The notes: generated by a model not told the origin, from the sequence alone. Numbered from the stretch's first letter, positions 16,263-25,188 are shown. The stretch is 64,000 bases of DNA from TA-20 sp035935115 (GCA_035935115.1 DASYXK010000002.1:62001-126000); one strand, 5' to 3'. Numbers and translations are program-made.

Positions 16263-17549
16263 ATGTTGAGTCTTTCTAGACAACAGCGGTCAGTACTTCT
16301 AGGTTCCTTTCTTGGATGGTCTCTTGACGGTTACGATCTTGTGTTGATGTTGCTTGTAATCCCTCTGATAAGCAAACTCTTTTTTCCTACAAGCAATCTA
16401 ACTCTGTCTCTTCTTGCTACTTTTGTTGCGTACGTTGTAACACTGGTAATGCGTCCAGTTGGAGGAGCAATTTTTGGAAACTTTGGCGATAAGATAGGAA
16501 GAAAAAAAACAATGATGATTACCATAATAGGATTTTCTGCTGCGACATTTTCAACCGGCTTGTTACCCACTTGGGATATGGTTGGCGTACTCGCTCCTGT
16601 ATTGTTAGTGGCATTAAGATTTACACAGGGCTTTTTTGCTGGTGGCGAGTGGGGAAGTGGTGCTGTAATTACAATGGAGACTGCCCCCAAGTCTTCAAGA
16701 GGATTACTTTCTGGCATTCTTCAAAGTGGCTATAACTTTGGGTTTATGATGGCATCAATTGTGTATTTTTTTGTATACGCTGCCCTTCCAGAATCTCAAT
16801 TCATAGATATAGGATGGAGAATAATGTTTTTTACAGGAATAATTCCAGGTCTGATAGCACTTTTTGTAAGATACAGAATGGAAGAATCTGAGGCTTGGCT
16901 TGAAAAGGTCCGTCAAAAGAAAATAGAACGTGCCCCTCTTAGAAAAATATTTTCTGACAATGAAGTAAGAAAGCGTTTCTTCTTAGCACTAGTAATTACT
17001 ACTGGATTGATGTATGCTTACTATACCACAATGGGATTCTACCCAACGTTTCTTCAGAATTATGTAAACGTAGCAAAGTCAGAAGTACCTACTCTGATGA
17101 TTGTTGCAACGATAACTTCGTTTTTTGGTCAGATATTTGCGGGATATGTAAGTCAGATAATTGGTAGAAAAAAGACACTTATGGTCTTTGCAATATCTGC
17201 CATCATTATTGCGATACCTGCTCTTTATGGATTGTATCACGCTACCTCGTTTTACTCTAGATCTTTATACACTGTAATTTTGATCTTTGCTGCAACATCG
17301 GGGTTTGGTCCAATACCTGCATTTTTATCAGAAAGATTTTCAACTGAGGTAAGAAACAGTGCAAGCGGATTTGTTTACAATGGGGGTTTGCTAATTGGTT
17401 CTTGGGCTCCCCTGATAGCCGTTACTATCTTGCCTCACGGAGAAAATTTAGTGCCAGTACTTTTGGGAATCAATGTGATTATAGGTTCTGCCATACTATT
17501 GATTGGTGCTAAGATCAATCCAGAAACAAAAGACGCAGAGATAAAATAA
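16263..17549 (+). CDS. MFS transporter, metabolite:H+ symporter type
   Basis: 428 residues with about twelve membrane segments. The loop 2-3 motif reads GNFGDKIGRKKTM, and the half-repeat GYVSQIIGRKKTL marks the second bundle; RFTQGFFAGGEWG is typical of the metabolite:H+ symporter group that includes proline/betaine and dicarboxylate carriers. Substrate unknown. ATG 16263 is preferred over an upstream TTG at 16233 because the protein then begins in the usual way and a TATA-like box lies at 16223-16230. No palindrome is placed for it. Confidence 0.9.
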   Translation: MLSLSRQQRSVLLGSFLGWSLDGYDLVLMLLVIPLISKLFFPTSNLTLSLLATFVAYVVTLVMRPVGGAIFGNFGDKIGRKKTMMITIIGFSAATFSTGLLPTWDMVGVLAPVLLVALRFTQGFFAGGEWGSGAVITMETAPKSSRGLLSGILQSGYNFGFMMASIVYFFVYAALPESQFIDIGWRIMFFTGIIPGLIALFVRYRMEESEAWLEKVRQKKIERAPLRKIFSDNEVRKRFFLALVITTGLMYAYYTTMGFYPTFLQNYVNVAKSEVPTLMIVATITSFFGQIFAGYVSQIIGRKKTLMVFAISAIIIAIPALYGLYHATSFYSRSLYTVILIFAATSGFGPIPAFLSERFSTEVRNSASGFVYNGGLLIGSWAPLIAVTILPHGENLVPVLLGINVIIGSAILLIGAKINPETKDAEIK

Positions 17550-17563
17550 AAAATTGTGAAGAT

Positions 17564-17660
17564 CTAATTTTTCAAGATTGCAGAATTCCTAATTATGTGG
17601 TATCCTAGAATTTTTCTTGTGTCCTTATCTACAAGAAATTTAACAAAACTATCTCTGTCC
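17564..17660 (-). pseudogene. Remnant of a pyridine nucleotide-disulfide oxidoreductase
   Basis: A 31-codon frame ending at a stop (17564-17566) reads DRDSFVKFLVDKDTRKILG then YHIIRNSA. This matches the dimerisation domain of dihydrolipoamide dehydrogenase or mercuric reductase (pattern FVK-x3-D-x-TRKILG-x-HI-x-G). An in-frame stop precedes it and nothing of the FAD or NAD domains is visible nearby. The rest of 17661-17799 shows no recognisable gene. Confidence 0.6.
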
Positions 17661-17799
17661 TAGAATGAAGGATTTTTTCTATCCTATTAATTCTTGTAGC
17701 AATATTCATAATTACTAGAACCATCTTTTAGAAAATAAATATAACAAGTCTTTTTTCCTTCAATCTCTTGTTGTTTTTCTGATGATTTTATTTTTAGAT

Positions 17800-18270
17800 C
17801 TAATGTGATATTAGAACAGGGCAACTAGCTAGCTCTGAAACCCTTCTACTGACACTTCCTAATGCCTTTATTTTACTGAATCCTGAAAGACCGTGACTTC
17901 CTAGAACAACAAGATCCACGTCCCATTTTTTGATTAATTTTAGTATTACACCAGAGGGTACTCCATCTAGAACCTCATAATGCACATCAACATCATTTTT
18001 TTTACAAATTAATGCCTTTTCTGATAACATCTTTTCAGCTTCGTATTTTGCAGCAGATTTGATTATATCAAGTGATTTTATCATCATTTTCTTTTGAGAA
18101 CCAAGAAGGGCACCGGGTGGACTGACACTGCTAATATTTATTATTGTAATGAGATAAAGTAAGGCACCGAATTTTTTAGATATCTCAATTGCAATTTCTA
18201 ATGCTTGTTGAGAGAATTTGGAACCATCAAAGGGAACCATTATTTTCTTATAATCTGCTTTTGTTACCAT
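17800..18270 (-). CDS. Universal stress protein
   Basis: 156 residues, UspA family: first strand YKKIMVPFDGSKFS, nucleotide loop GSHGLSGFSKIKALGS, end strand CPVLISH. It shares the GSVSRRVSELA segment with the protein at 9129-9617, so the two form a subtype. It is the only intact stress protein on the minus strand. A palindrome centred 49.5 bp upstream and a TATA-like box at 18292-18301 fix the start. Confidence 0.93.
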   Translation of the reverse strand: MVTKADYKKIMVPFDGSKFSQQALEIAIEISKKFGALLYLITIINISSVSPPGALLGSQKKMMIKSLDIIKSAAKYEAEKMLSEKALICKKNDVDVHYEVLDGVPSGVILKLIKKWDVDLVVLGSHGLSGFSKIKALGSVSRRVSELASCPVLISH

Positions 18271-18310
18271 TTTGTAAAATTACAAAACAATACAATTAAA
18301 TCAACTCCTG

Positions 18311-18328
18311 AATATCGATTTTGATAAT
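18311..18328. promoter_or_regulatory. Island palindrome site 15
   Basis: AATATCG-ATTT-TGATAAT. The minus-strand TATA-like element is at 18292-18301. The centre is 49.5 bp before the start at 18270. The rest of the 309-bp gap up to 18580 holds site 16 and no clear gene. Confidence 0.65.
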
Positions 18329-18522
18329 TATAACGGATAACAGCCATCTAGGAGCAGCTTCTGATCCTAAGACCTCGTCAGTCAATTCAGTTACCCGTTT
18401 TAACGTTCCTGCCTATCTGACTGCTATCCGCAATACGGTTCGCATCTGTGAAATAAAAAGATGATCATGCTTATCAAACTTGGGAAAATTCTGTTTAGTT
18501 ATAAAACAAAATCAACTAATCG

Positions 18523-18540
18523 TTAACCATTCATGAAAAT
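18523..18540. promoter_or_regulatory. Island palindrome site 16 (weak left arm)
   Basis: TTAACCA-TTCA-TGAAAAT. The TATA-like cattaaatatt is at 18550-18560. The centre is 48.5 bp before the ATG at 18580. Confidence 0.5.
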
Positions 18541-18579
18541 CAAGTTTATCATTAAATATTATTTTGGTGAACCTATGCT

Positions 18580-18801
18580 ATGCAAGGACTATGCCTTAAC
18601 GATAATTGTTACAACATAACCAAACAATTATCAAAAAAGCTTGAATTTCTGTCTCATGTGAACAGATACATCGAGGATGCTCACAAAAGTGGAGATGAAC
18701 AAGCAGAAAGTACTTGGAAAGCAATAAGGGCCGACGAAGAAAAACATACAGATATGCTACGTAATTTGTTGATTTCTGAAGTCAAAAACAACAGGCTCTG
18801 A
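18580..18801 (+). CDS. Small helical protein, possibly ferritin-like
   Basis: 73 residues, two predicted helices. The second contains A-x5-A-D-E-E-K-H (ADEEKHTDMLRNLL), reminiscent of the E-x2-H metal half-site of ferritin-like and rubrerythrin proteins, but the length allows only a half bundle. Two cysteines near the start (CLNDNC). I do not recognise the family. Its position between a stress protein and the hydrolase operon, with its own palindrome, places it in the same regulon. Confidence 0.6.
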   Translation: MQGLCLNDNCYNITKQLSKKLEFLSHVNRYIEDAHKSGDEQAESTWKAIRADEEKHTDMLRNLLISEVKNNRL

Positions 18802-18845
18802 ACTCTTTTTTATGATATCTTTCAAACCCGATGTTATTCCAAGTG

Positions 18846-18863
18846 ATTTTCAAGTTTGAATTT
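18846..18863. promoter_or_regulatory. Island palindrome site 17
   Basis: ATTTTCA-AGTT-TGAATTT. The TATA-like ttttaaat is at 18875-18882. The centre is 48.5 bp before the ATG at 18903. Confidence 0.6.
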
Positions 18864-18902
18864 CTAAAAACCAGTTTTAAATGATGACCGCAGATCTAGC
18901 AT

Positions 18903-19754
18903 ATGAACAAACAATCAGACGTTGAAATTAACCAAACCCCAAGAGATGGTGTATGTACATGTAAAGACTGCGATCACGGTCTTGTTCGTGACTGTTTGAA
19001 AACAAATTGCAAGTGCTGCAAAACTGAAAGTCATTTGATGATCTTGGATGGCATGGTGGGCATGGGACCAGTAACTAAAAGACATGGCCGTTATACCGAA
19101 GTACGTTCCGTACTAGTATCTACTGATTCCGTCAAATTAAACGCGGATTTAACCATACCAAAAGGTGCAGAAGGAATTGTATTATTTGCTCATGGAAGCG
19201 GCAGCAGTAGACACAGTCCAAGAAATAAGTATGTTGCTCAAGTGCTCAACAAAGCTGGTCTTGCTACTCTCTTAATTGATCTATTAACACAAAAAGAAGA
19301 AAAAATTGACGATAAAACGGCTCATCTTAGATTTGATATTGATTTTTTATCTCAAAGGCTAATAGGAGCTACTGATTGGCTCTTGAAAAACAATGAAACA
19401 AAAAGTCTCAATATAGGATATTTTGGTGCTAGCACTGGTGCAGCGGCAGCTCTTGTTGCAGCCACTCATTATCCAAACGTGGTCAGAGCAATTGTCTCAA
19501 GAGGAGGAAGACCTGATCTTGCTGATCCAGTTTTGCATAAGGTAAAAGCTCCAACTCTTCTCATAGTAGGAGGAAATGATTATCCTGTAATAGACATGAA
19601 TAAAGAGGCATTTGATAAACTAAAAACAGAGAAAAAAGTGGTGATTGTACCTGGCGCCACTCATCTTTTTGAAGAACAAGGAACCCTTGAAGTGGTAGCG
19701 CGGCTTGCAGCTGACTGGTTTGTAATTCATTTAGCAAAACAGAGTGGAAAATAA
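18903..19754 (+). CDS. Alpha/beta hydrolase (dienelactone-hydrolase type) with cysteine-rich N-terminus
   Basis: 283 residues. Residues 18-39 form a metal-binding-type module (C18, C20, C23, H25, C31, C36, C38, C39) identical in spacing to the 38-residue protein at 13287-13403. The hydrolase core follows: oxyanion segment FAHGSGSSRHSPRN, nucleophile Ser177 in GASTGA, acid near GGNDYPVID and histidine in GATHLFEE. Substrate unknown. The stop overlaps the start of the phosphoribosyltransferase by one base, so they are translationally coupled. First gene of the 18903-20865 operon. Confidence 0.85.
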   Translation: MNKQSDVEINQTPRDGVCTCKDCDHGLVRDCLKTNCKCCKTESHLMILDGMVGMGPVTKRHGRYTEVRSVLVSTDSVKLNADLTIPKGAEGIVLFAHGSGSSRHSPRNKYVAQVLNKAGLATLLIDLLTQKEEKIDDKTAHLRFDIDFLSQRLIGATDWLLKNNETKSLNIGYFGASTGAAAALVAATHYPNVVRAIVSRGGRPDLADPVLHKVKAPTLLIVGGNDYPVIDMNKEAFDKLKTEKKVVIVPGATHLFEEQGTLEVVARLAADWFVIHLAKQSGK

Positions 19755-20416
19755 TGAGCATGATTTTCAAAGATAGAACGGACGCAGCAAAAAAACTTGC
19801 AGAGAAATTGTTATGGTTAAAAAAAGAAAACCCGATAATTCTTGCAATACCTAGAGGCGGAGCAGTTACTGGTGATGTAATTTCTTCTATTTTAGGTTGT
19901 AAATTGGATATTATAGTTTCAAGAAAGGTAGGCGCTCCAGATAATCCCGAACTTGCAATAGGTGCAGTAATGCATGATGGAAGTTATTTTCCTAATATCG
20001 AAATTACTAGAATGCTAAATGTTCCAGAAAGTTTTGTTGAAGAAGAGATTGCAAGACAGAGAAAGGAAATAGAGCGCAGATTAATAAAATTTAGAGGAAG
20101 TAAGGAATATGATTTATCTGGAAAGACTGTTGTTATAGTTGATGATGGAATTGCTACAGGTGCAACTATGTTTGTAGCTGCTAGATGGGTAAAAAAACAA
20201 AAGCCAAAGAAACTCATCATAGCAATACCTGTTGGACCTTCAGAAACCATCGCTAAACTAAATCAAATCGCAGACGAAGTGGTGGTTTTACAATCTCCGT
20301 ATATCTTCAATGCGGTAGGTGAATTTTATCAAGTATTTGATCAAGTCAGTGACGACGAAGTACAAGAAATCATGAGCAAACACTCCTTTGTTACAGAAAA
20401 TAGAAATCCTGGATAA
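19754..20416 (+). CDS. Phosphoribosyltransferase-family protein
   Basis: 220 residues. The PRPP-binding loop is VVIVDDGIATGATM (residues about 127-140), preceded by AIPRGGAV and followed by AIPVGPSETI, the layout of type I phosphoribosyltransferases of the uncharacterised COG1926 group. The base substrate is unknown. Coupled to the hydrolase upstream; in mycobacteria the same two domain types occur fused in one protein of the DosR regulon (from memory), supporting a joint function. Confidence 0.87.
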   Translation: MSMIFKDRTDAAKKLAEKLLWLKKENPIILAIPRGGAVTGDVISSILGCKLDIIVSRKVGAPDNPELAIGAVMHDGSYFPNIEITRMLNVPESFVEEEIARQRKEIERRLIKFRGSKEYDLSGKTVVIVDDGIATGATMFVAARWVKKQKPKKLIIAIPVGPSETIAKLNQIADEVVVLQSPYIFNAVGEFYQVFDQVSDDEVQEIMSKHSFVTENRNPG

Positions 20417-20427
20417 GGATAGAACAC

Positions 20428-20865
20428 ATGGCTTTTGAAACTATTTTACATGATCTGAATTTTGAGATTATCCTACGTTTACTTGTTGCAATAGGGTTGG
20501 GTGCAGTCATTGGTTTTGAACGTGAGTTAAAGAATAGACCGGCTGGTCTTCGTACTCATATGTTAGTCTGTCTAGGATCTGCAATATTTACCACTATAGG
20601 GCTTGGTCTTGAACCTAATACTTCCAGAATTGCTGAGGCAATTGTAACAGGCATCGGCTTCTTAGGTGCAGGTGCAATAATTGCAAATGGTGGCCAAGTC
20701 AGGGGAATAACAAGTGCGGCTACTCTTTGGGTGGTTGCATCTGTTGGACTTGTTGTAGGTGTTGGACAGTACCCAATTGCCATAATAATTACTGGGTTAA
20801 TTTTCGGTATATTACAGATTGATCGAATAAAGCGATTCTCTCAAAGAGGTATGTATGATCAATAG
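20428..20865 (+). CDS. MgtC/SapB family membrane protein
   Basis: 145 residues with four or five hydrophobic segments and the family signature GFERELKNRPAGLRTHMLVCLGS near residues 31-53, then GIGFLGAGAII. The family is linked to Mg2+ limitation and intracellular survival, though it is not itself a proven Mg2+ pump. It starts 11 bp after the phosphoribosyltransferase stop and so belongs to the same operon. The C-terminal soluble domain of bacterial MgtC is absent. Confidence 0.85.
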   Translation: MAFETILHDLNFEIILRLLVAIGLGAVIGFERELKNRPAGLRTHMLVCLGSAIFTTIGLGLEPNTSRIAEAIVTGIGFLGAGAIIANGGQVRGITSAATLWVVASVGLVVGVGQYPIAIIITGLIFGILQIDRIKRFSQRGMYDQ

Positions 20866-20931
20866 TGTTATCATGTACATCAAATGTATAAAATTTGTAG
20901 AACTAGTATCTGACTTAATACACAGTAGATA

Positions 20932-22227
20932 TTGAAATTAAGATTATTGAAAATCAAATCATTTTTCAAATTTCTAGGCCCTGGGCTGATAACAGGATCA
21001 GCGGATGATGATCCATCTGGTATCGCAACATATTCTCAAGCAGGAGCACAGTTTGGTCTTGGAACTCTATGGCTCGCATTGTTTCAATTGCCTATGATGA
21101 TAGCAATTCAGGAGATGTGTGCACGTATCGGGCTTGTTACAGGAAGCGGTCTGGCTGGAATCATAAAGAAAAGATATTCTAAAAAAACAGTTTATCCAAT
21201 CATCAGTCTTCTTCTTATTGCAAATACAATAAACATTGGTGCAGATATTGGCGCAATGTCAGCATCAGTAAAACTTGTTTTGCCTCAATTACCGATAGGT
21301 GTTGTAACTATTCTCTTTACTGCACTCATTATTTGCACAGAAATTTTTGTCCCGTATAGAAAATATGTGACCATACTCAAGTACCTGACTTTGAGCTTAC
21401 TTGCTTATGTGATTACGGCATTTATTGTCGGAGAAAATTGGACTACTGTATTGGTTGCAAGCGTAGTTCCACATTTCGAATTTACTCCGGCATTTGTGAT
21501 GATATTTGTTGCAATTTTTGGCACAACCATATCACCATACTTGTTTTTTTGGCAAGCCTCTGAAGAAGCTGAAGAAGATGTTGCAAAAAATAAGATAAAA
21601 GAAATTGGAGAAGGAAAACCAAAAGTTCGAAAAAAGGAAATCATGATAATGAGAAAAGATGTTGCAGTTGGGATGGCATTTTCTCAAGCAATCATGTGGT
21701 TTATAATAATGACTACAGCTGGAACGCTTCACGTTAATGGTTTAACTGATATAGCTACGGCAGATGAAGCTGCAAAAGCACTGGAGCCTCTTGTGAAAAC
21801 ATTTCCTCATGCAGGGGAATTGGCAAAAACCATCTTTGCATTGGGAATAATTGGTACTGGATTGCTTGCAATACCTGTACTAGCCGGTTCATCGGCATAT
21901 GCATTATCGGAAGAGTTTGGGTGGAAACAAGGCTTGAGTAAAAAACTAAAACAAGCAAAGGGATTTTACTTGATTATAGCGGCATCCACTGTAATAGGAC
22001 TTTGGATAAATTTTGCTGATGTTGATCCAATTAAAGCTCTCATCTATGCAGCTGTAATTAATGGAATTATTGCTGTTCCACTTCTTATCGCAATTATGAA
22101 AATTGGTAATGATAAAAAAATTCTTGAGGGCAGAACTAATGGAAAAATATCTAACATTATGGGTTGGATTACTGTTTTAGTTATGGGATTCTCAGTTGTA
22201 GTCATGTTTTTGACTTGGATAAAATGA
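20932..22227 (+). CDS. NRAMP-family divalent metal transporter
   Basis: 431 residues, about eleven membrane helices, TTG start. The first helix region reads GPGLITGSADDDPSGIATYSQ; classical NRAMP has D-P-G-N at the metal site, here D-P-S-G, which marks a divergent clade whose ion may be Mg2+ or Mn2+ rather than Fe2+. A charged loop near residues 205-235 (EEAEEDVAKNKIKEI) is inserted between helices. It ends convergent with the P1B ATPase, 27 bp away, next to MgtC. Confidence 0.82.
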   Translation: MKLRLLKIKSFFKFLGPGLITGSADDDPSGIATYSQAGAQFGLGTLWLALFQLPMMIAIQEMCARIGLVTGSGLAGIIKKRYSKKTVYPIISLLLIANTINIGADIGAMSASVKLVLPQLPIGVVTILFTALIICTEIFVPYRKYVTILKYLTLSLLAYVITAFIVGENWTTVLVASVVPHFEFTPAFVMIFVAIFGTTISPYLFFWQASEEAEEDVAKNKIKEIGEGKPKVRKKEIMIMRKDVAVGMAFSQAIMWFIIMTTAGTLHVNGLTDIATADEAAKALEPLVKTFPHAGELAKTIFALGIIGTGLLAIPVLAGSSAYALSEEFGWKQGLSKKLKQAKGFYLIIAASTVIGLWINFADVDPIKALIYAAVINGIIAVPLLIAIMKIGNDKKILEGRTNGKISNIMGWITVLVMGFSVVVMFLTWIK

Positions 22228-22253
22228 ATTTGTGGAAACAAAGATGACAAACA

Positions 22254-24131
22254 TTACCTTGCACGTAATGCGTTTAAAATGACGCCTACATCAAGTGCTT
22301 CTTGTAGCAATGCTCCTATTGCTGGCGGTATATACCCAAGACTTGCTATTGCCATAAAAACAAAACTTACTCCTAACCCAATAAAGATACTCTGTTTTGC
22401 AACACGTAATGTTTTTTGACCAATCTCTATTATGGTAGACACCTTTGAAATATCATCAACTAACAATACGACATCTGCAGCTTCTGCTGATATTGCAGTA
22501 CCATGAGCACCCATGGCAACTCCTACTGTAGATGCGGCTAAGGCAGGGGCATCGTTAATACCATCTCCGACCATTACCACATTCTCAAACTCCTGTTTCA
22601 GTTTTTTTACAGCCATTACTTTTTGTTCAGGCAGTAGATTAGCTTCAAGATTTGTTATACCAACTTGCTGAGCAACACTTTTTGCATTATCCAGATTGTC
22701 ACCTGTTAACATGATGGTCTGTTTAACTCCAAGTTCTTTGAGATGTTTGATCATGGTATTAACATCGGGACGTATCTTGTCTTCAAATACAATTACACCT
22801 GCAGGTTTGTTGTTAATGCCTACAAACGCCAACATCTTTCCTTCTGAGTTGATTTGCCTTTTTACTTCCTGAATATATGTGGCAAATCCTGAATCTGTGA
22901 AATTTTCAAAAACACTCTGGGAACCAACTACTATATGTTCGCCTTCAACATCTCCCCTTACTCCAGCTCCTGGTAATTCGTGAAAGTTTGTTGGAATTGA
23001 CAGTTTTCCAAACATCTCTTGCCCTTTTTTTACTAATACACTAGCTGCTGGGTGTGAGGATAACTGCTCTACGCTTGCAGCCTTACGCAAAAGATCATCA
23101 GAACTGATATTATTTGCTGGAATGATTTTCTCCACTGTTGGAATCCCAAATGTGATGGTTCCTGTTTTATCAAAAACCACCGCCTGAGTTTTTCCAACTT
23201 GCTCAATTGCTGCACCTGTTTTGATGATTATGTTAGATTTTGCGGCTTTATTTATTCCACTTATGATGGCAACAGGGGTTGCAAATATTAGTGGACAAGG
23301 AGTTGCAACAACAAGTACTGCAAGAATAGTCTCCACATTGTTTGTTAATAGCCATCCAAGCAAGCTGATACAAATTGTTATGGGAGTAAACCACACCGCA
23401 TAACGGTCAGCAAGTCTTTGAATTGGTGCTTTTTCTTGTTGAGCCTTCCTGACAAGTTGCACTATTTTTGCATATTGGCTTTCGCCACTAATTTTACTGG
23501 CTCTCATTTCAAATGCATCTCCAACGTTTATTGTTCCACTGAATACCTGTTCGCCCATTTTTTTTATTTTGGGCAAGGGTTCTCCTGTAAGAGATGATTC
23601 ATCTACTTCAGCTTGTTCATAAATTATTTCACCATCTACTGGAATAAGATCCCCAGGTCGTACCAAAAGTAAATCTCCGACTCTAACATCTGCCACATTG
23701 ATTTCTTCCAAGTCATGATCTTTTTTTCTATGTGCCAATCGCGGTGAATGTGCAAGAAGCGCATCAAGGGAGGAAGATGCTTTTTTGAATGCATGATCCT
23801 CTAAAGCTTTCCCACCAGACTGCATAAGAACAATTACTAAACCTGGAAAGGCGTTATTCATCAATATTGCAGCAACTATAGCTAAAAGTGCCACAATATC
23901 TGATGCAAAATGACGATGAAGCATATCTCGTATGGTCTGCCAAATAATTGGTGCCCCGCCAACAACTAATGTAACAAACCAAATCCAGTGGCCTAATTCT
24001 TGTTGATTTGGAGTCCAGTGAAATATTCCACCAATAAGTAAACCAACTATAGCAAAAACAGGTATTGGATAATTTTTTACAAATGTTGTGATTCTATGAG
24101 GCGTATGAATATCATGATTGTTTATCATCAC
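22254..24131 (-). CDS. P1B-type metal-transporting ATPase with TPC motif
   Basis: 625 residues. P-type ATPase motifs: TGEPLPK (actuator), DKTGTITFG (phosphorylation), MLTGDN and GDGINDAPALA (hinge). The transmembrane metal motif is T-P-C-P rather than the C-P-C of copper or zinc pumps; such motifs are typical of divergent P1B groups proposed for Fe, Ni or Co. There is no N-terminal metal-binding domain. It is probably an efflux pump. A palindrome 48.5 bp upstream puts it in the island regulon. Confidence 0.9.
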   Translation of the reverse strand: MMINNHDIHTPHRITTFVKNYPIPVFAIVGLLIGGIFHWTPNQQELGHWIWFVTLVVGGAPIIWQTIRDMLHRHFASDIVALLAIVAAILMNNAFPGLVIVLMQSGGKALEDHAFKKASSSLDALLAHSPRLAHRKKDHDLEEINVADVRVGDLLLVRPGDLIPVDGEIIYEQAEVDESSLTGEPLPKIKKMGEQVFSGTINVGDAFEMRASKISGESQYAKIVQLVRKAQQEKAPIQRLADRYAVWFTPITICISLLGWLLTNNVETILAVLVVATPCPLIFATPVAIISGINKAAKSNIIIKTGAAIEQVGKTQAVVFDKTGTITFGIPTVEKIIPANNISSDDLLRKAASVEQLSSHPAASVLVKKGQEMFGKLSIPTNFHELPGAGVRGDVEGEHIVVGSQSVFENFTDSGFATYIQEVKRQINSEGKMLAFVGINNKPAGVIVFEDKIRPDVNTMIKHLKELGVKQTIMLTGDNLDNAKSVAQQVGITNLEANLLPEQKVMAVKKLKQEFENVVMVGDGINDAPALAASTVGVAMGAHGTAISAEAADVVLLVDDISKVSTIIEIGQKTLRVAKQSIFIGLGVSFVFMAIASLGYIPPAIGALLQEALDVGVILNALRAR

Positions 24132-24170
24132 TTTATTTGTCTTTTTTCAAAAATTTATTACAATATGTCT

Positions 24171-24188
24171 AGTATCAGAATTGATAAC
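24171..24188. promoter_or_regulatory. Island palindrome site 18 (metal ATPase)
   Basis: AGTATCA-GAAT-TGATAAC. The minus-strand TATA-like element is at 24151-24160. The centre is 48.5 bp before the start at 24131. Confidence 0.65.
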
Positions 24189-24211
24189 TGCTATTGAGAA
24201 ATATCATCTGT

Positions 24212-24229
24212 ATTATCATAGTTAGTAAT
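24212..24229. promoter_or_regulatory. Island palindrome site 19
   Basis: ATTATCA-TAGT-TAGTAAT: perfect left arm, two mismatches right. The TATA-like element lies within 24241-24253. The centre is 49.5 bp before ATG 24270, the start of a short leader frame, not of the larger gene at 24320. Confidence 0.55.
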
Positions 24230-24269
24230 CATCCCTAGTTTTATCTATAAAACGGAAATTCTATGATTT

Positions 24270-24326
24270 ATGACTGGATTATCAATCACGTTGTTTACAG
24301 ATCTATTTGAGGCTAGAAAATGGTAA
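24270..24326 (+). CDS. Possible 18-residue leader peptide
   Basis: ATG at 24270 opens MTGLSITLFTDLFEARKW and stops at 24324-24326. The ATG of the next gene (24320) overlaps this stop as ATGGTAA. The start sits exactly where the palindrome and TATA spacing predict the first codon of a leaderless message. Translational coupling to the CBS-like gene is therefore plausible. The peptide sequence itself has no recognisable feature. Confidence 0.4.
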   Translation: MTGLSITLFTDLFEARKW

Positions 24327-25174
24327 ACGATGTAAAATCTGAAAAAAACTTACCAATCTCTAATTATTCACTTTGCGAACTTTTGAGTAGAACACTGACA
24401 ACTGTACCAGCAGTAAGTACTACGATCTATGACAGAGTGTGGGAAACAACTGGGATGTTAGTACACCATCTTGAATCCTTTACAGATTCACTTGTTGTTA
24501 CAGATGAAGCACGTCCTGTAGGACTTGTAGGTGGAGTTGAGGTAATATATGGAACTTTGAAAAACCCCGCCTTTGATTTTTTTAATAACACTCTTGTTGG
24601 AAAAATTAAAAATGATGGCCTTGTTATAACTACACCGGAAACTAAACTTTCAGATTTACTAAAACAATGGAAACAGACAGGAAGAGCGTTTGCGATCATT
24701 CAGAATCAATATCATGGTTATTCCGCCATTTCTGCACGAAAATTACTAGAAATAGGAGTGTTGTGTAATACTGATATCAAAGTTGATGATATTCAGAAAA
24801 AAAGACTGGTGACTTTCAAGCAAAATCAAACAGTTAGAGAGATCATAAATGCCATGTTTGAAAATAAAACTAGAAGATTGATTCTCGAAAACACGACGCA
24901 GTTTCTTAGTGATAGAATTATAATAGAAAAAATTGCTACAGATTTAAATTATCTACGTGACGTGGATAATTTTCTAGATATGAAAGCAAGCATTTTCAAA
25001 CTAGAAAGTGCAAAAACGATTTCTCCAGATATGAAGATTCCAGAAATATGTAAAATAATGTATGGCATGTTGCATCCTTATGTGATTACAACTGATCAAG
25101 TGATTAGCCCATGGGACCTCATAATGGTTTTAACCTCAAAAGAATTAACAAGCTACAACTGGCAAAAAAACTAA
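24320..25174 (+). CDS. Degenerate CBS-domain protein
   Basis: 284 residues. Several segments have CBS-like strand-helix patterns (DSLVVTDEARPVGLVGG near 52-68, AFAIIQNQYHGYSAISA near 116, RRLILENTTQFLSDRII near 185), but the usual G-I-[IV]-T-x-x-D ends are eroded. It is best seen as a divergent four-CBS protein that may have changed or lost nucleotide binding. It may be translated from a coupled leader frame. The downstream gap to 25304 holds only a short palindrome. Confidence 0.65.
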   Translation: MVNDVKSEKNLPISNYSLCELLSRTLTTVPAVSTTIYDRVWETTGMLVHHLESFTDSLVVTDEARPVGLVGGVEVIYGTLKNPAFDFFNNTLVGKIKNDGLVITTPETKLSDLLKQWKQTGRAFAIIQNQYHGYSAISARKLLEIGVLCNTDIKVDDIQKKRLVTFKQNQTVREIINAMFENKTRRLILENTTQFLSDRIIIEKIATDLNYLRDVDNFLDMKASIFKLESAKTISPDMKIPEICKIMYGMLHPYVITTDQVISPWDLIMVLTSKELTSYNWQKN

Positions 25175-25188
25175 TTAGTTTCTGAATT

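Noticed and set aside
18299..18420. Minus-strand fragment reading RVTELTDEVLGSEAAPRWL, resembling an Xre/MbcA/ParS-type antitoxin end
   Set aside because: Too short, no start codon, and its end runs through the stress-protein promoter; the resemblance could be chance.
18470..18506. CTTATCA-AACT-TGGGAAA followed by a TATA-like ttataaaac at the right distance
   Set aside because: No acceptable gene follows at the predicted start (only a 28-codon frame at 18533) and the right arm is poor; possibly a relic promoter.
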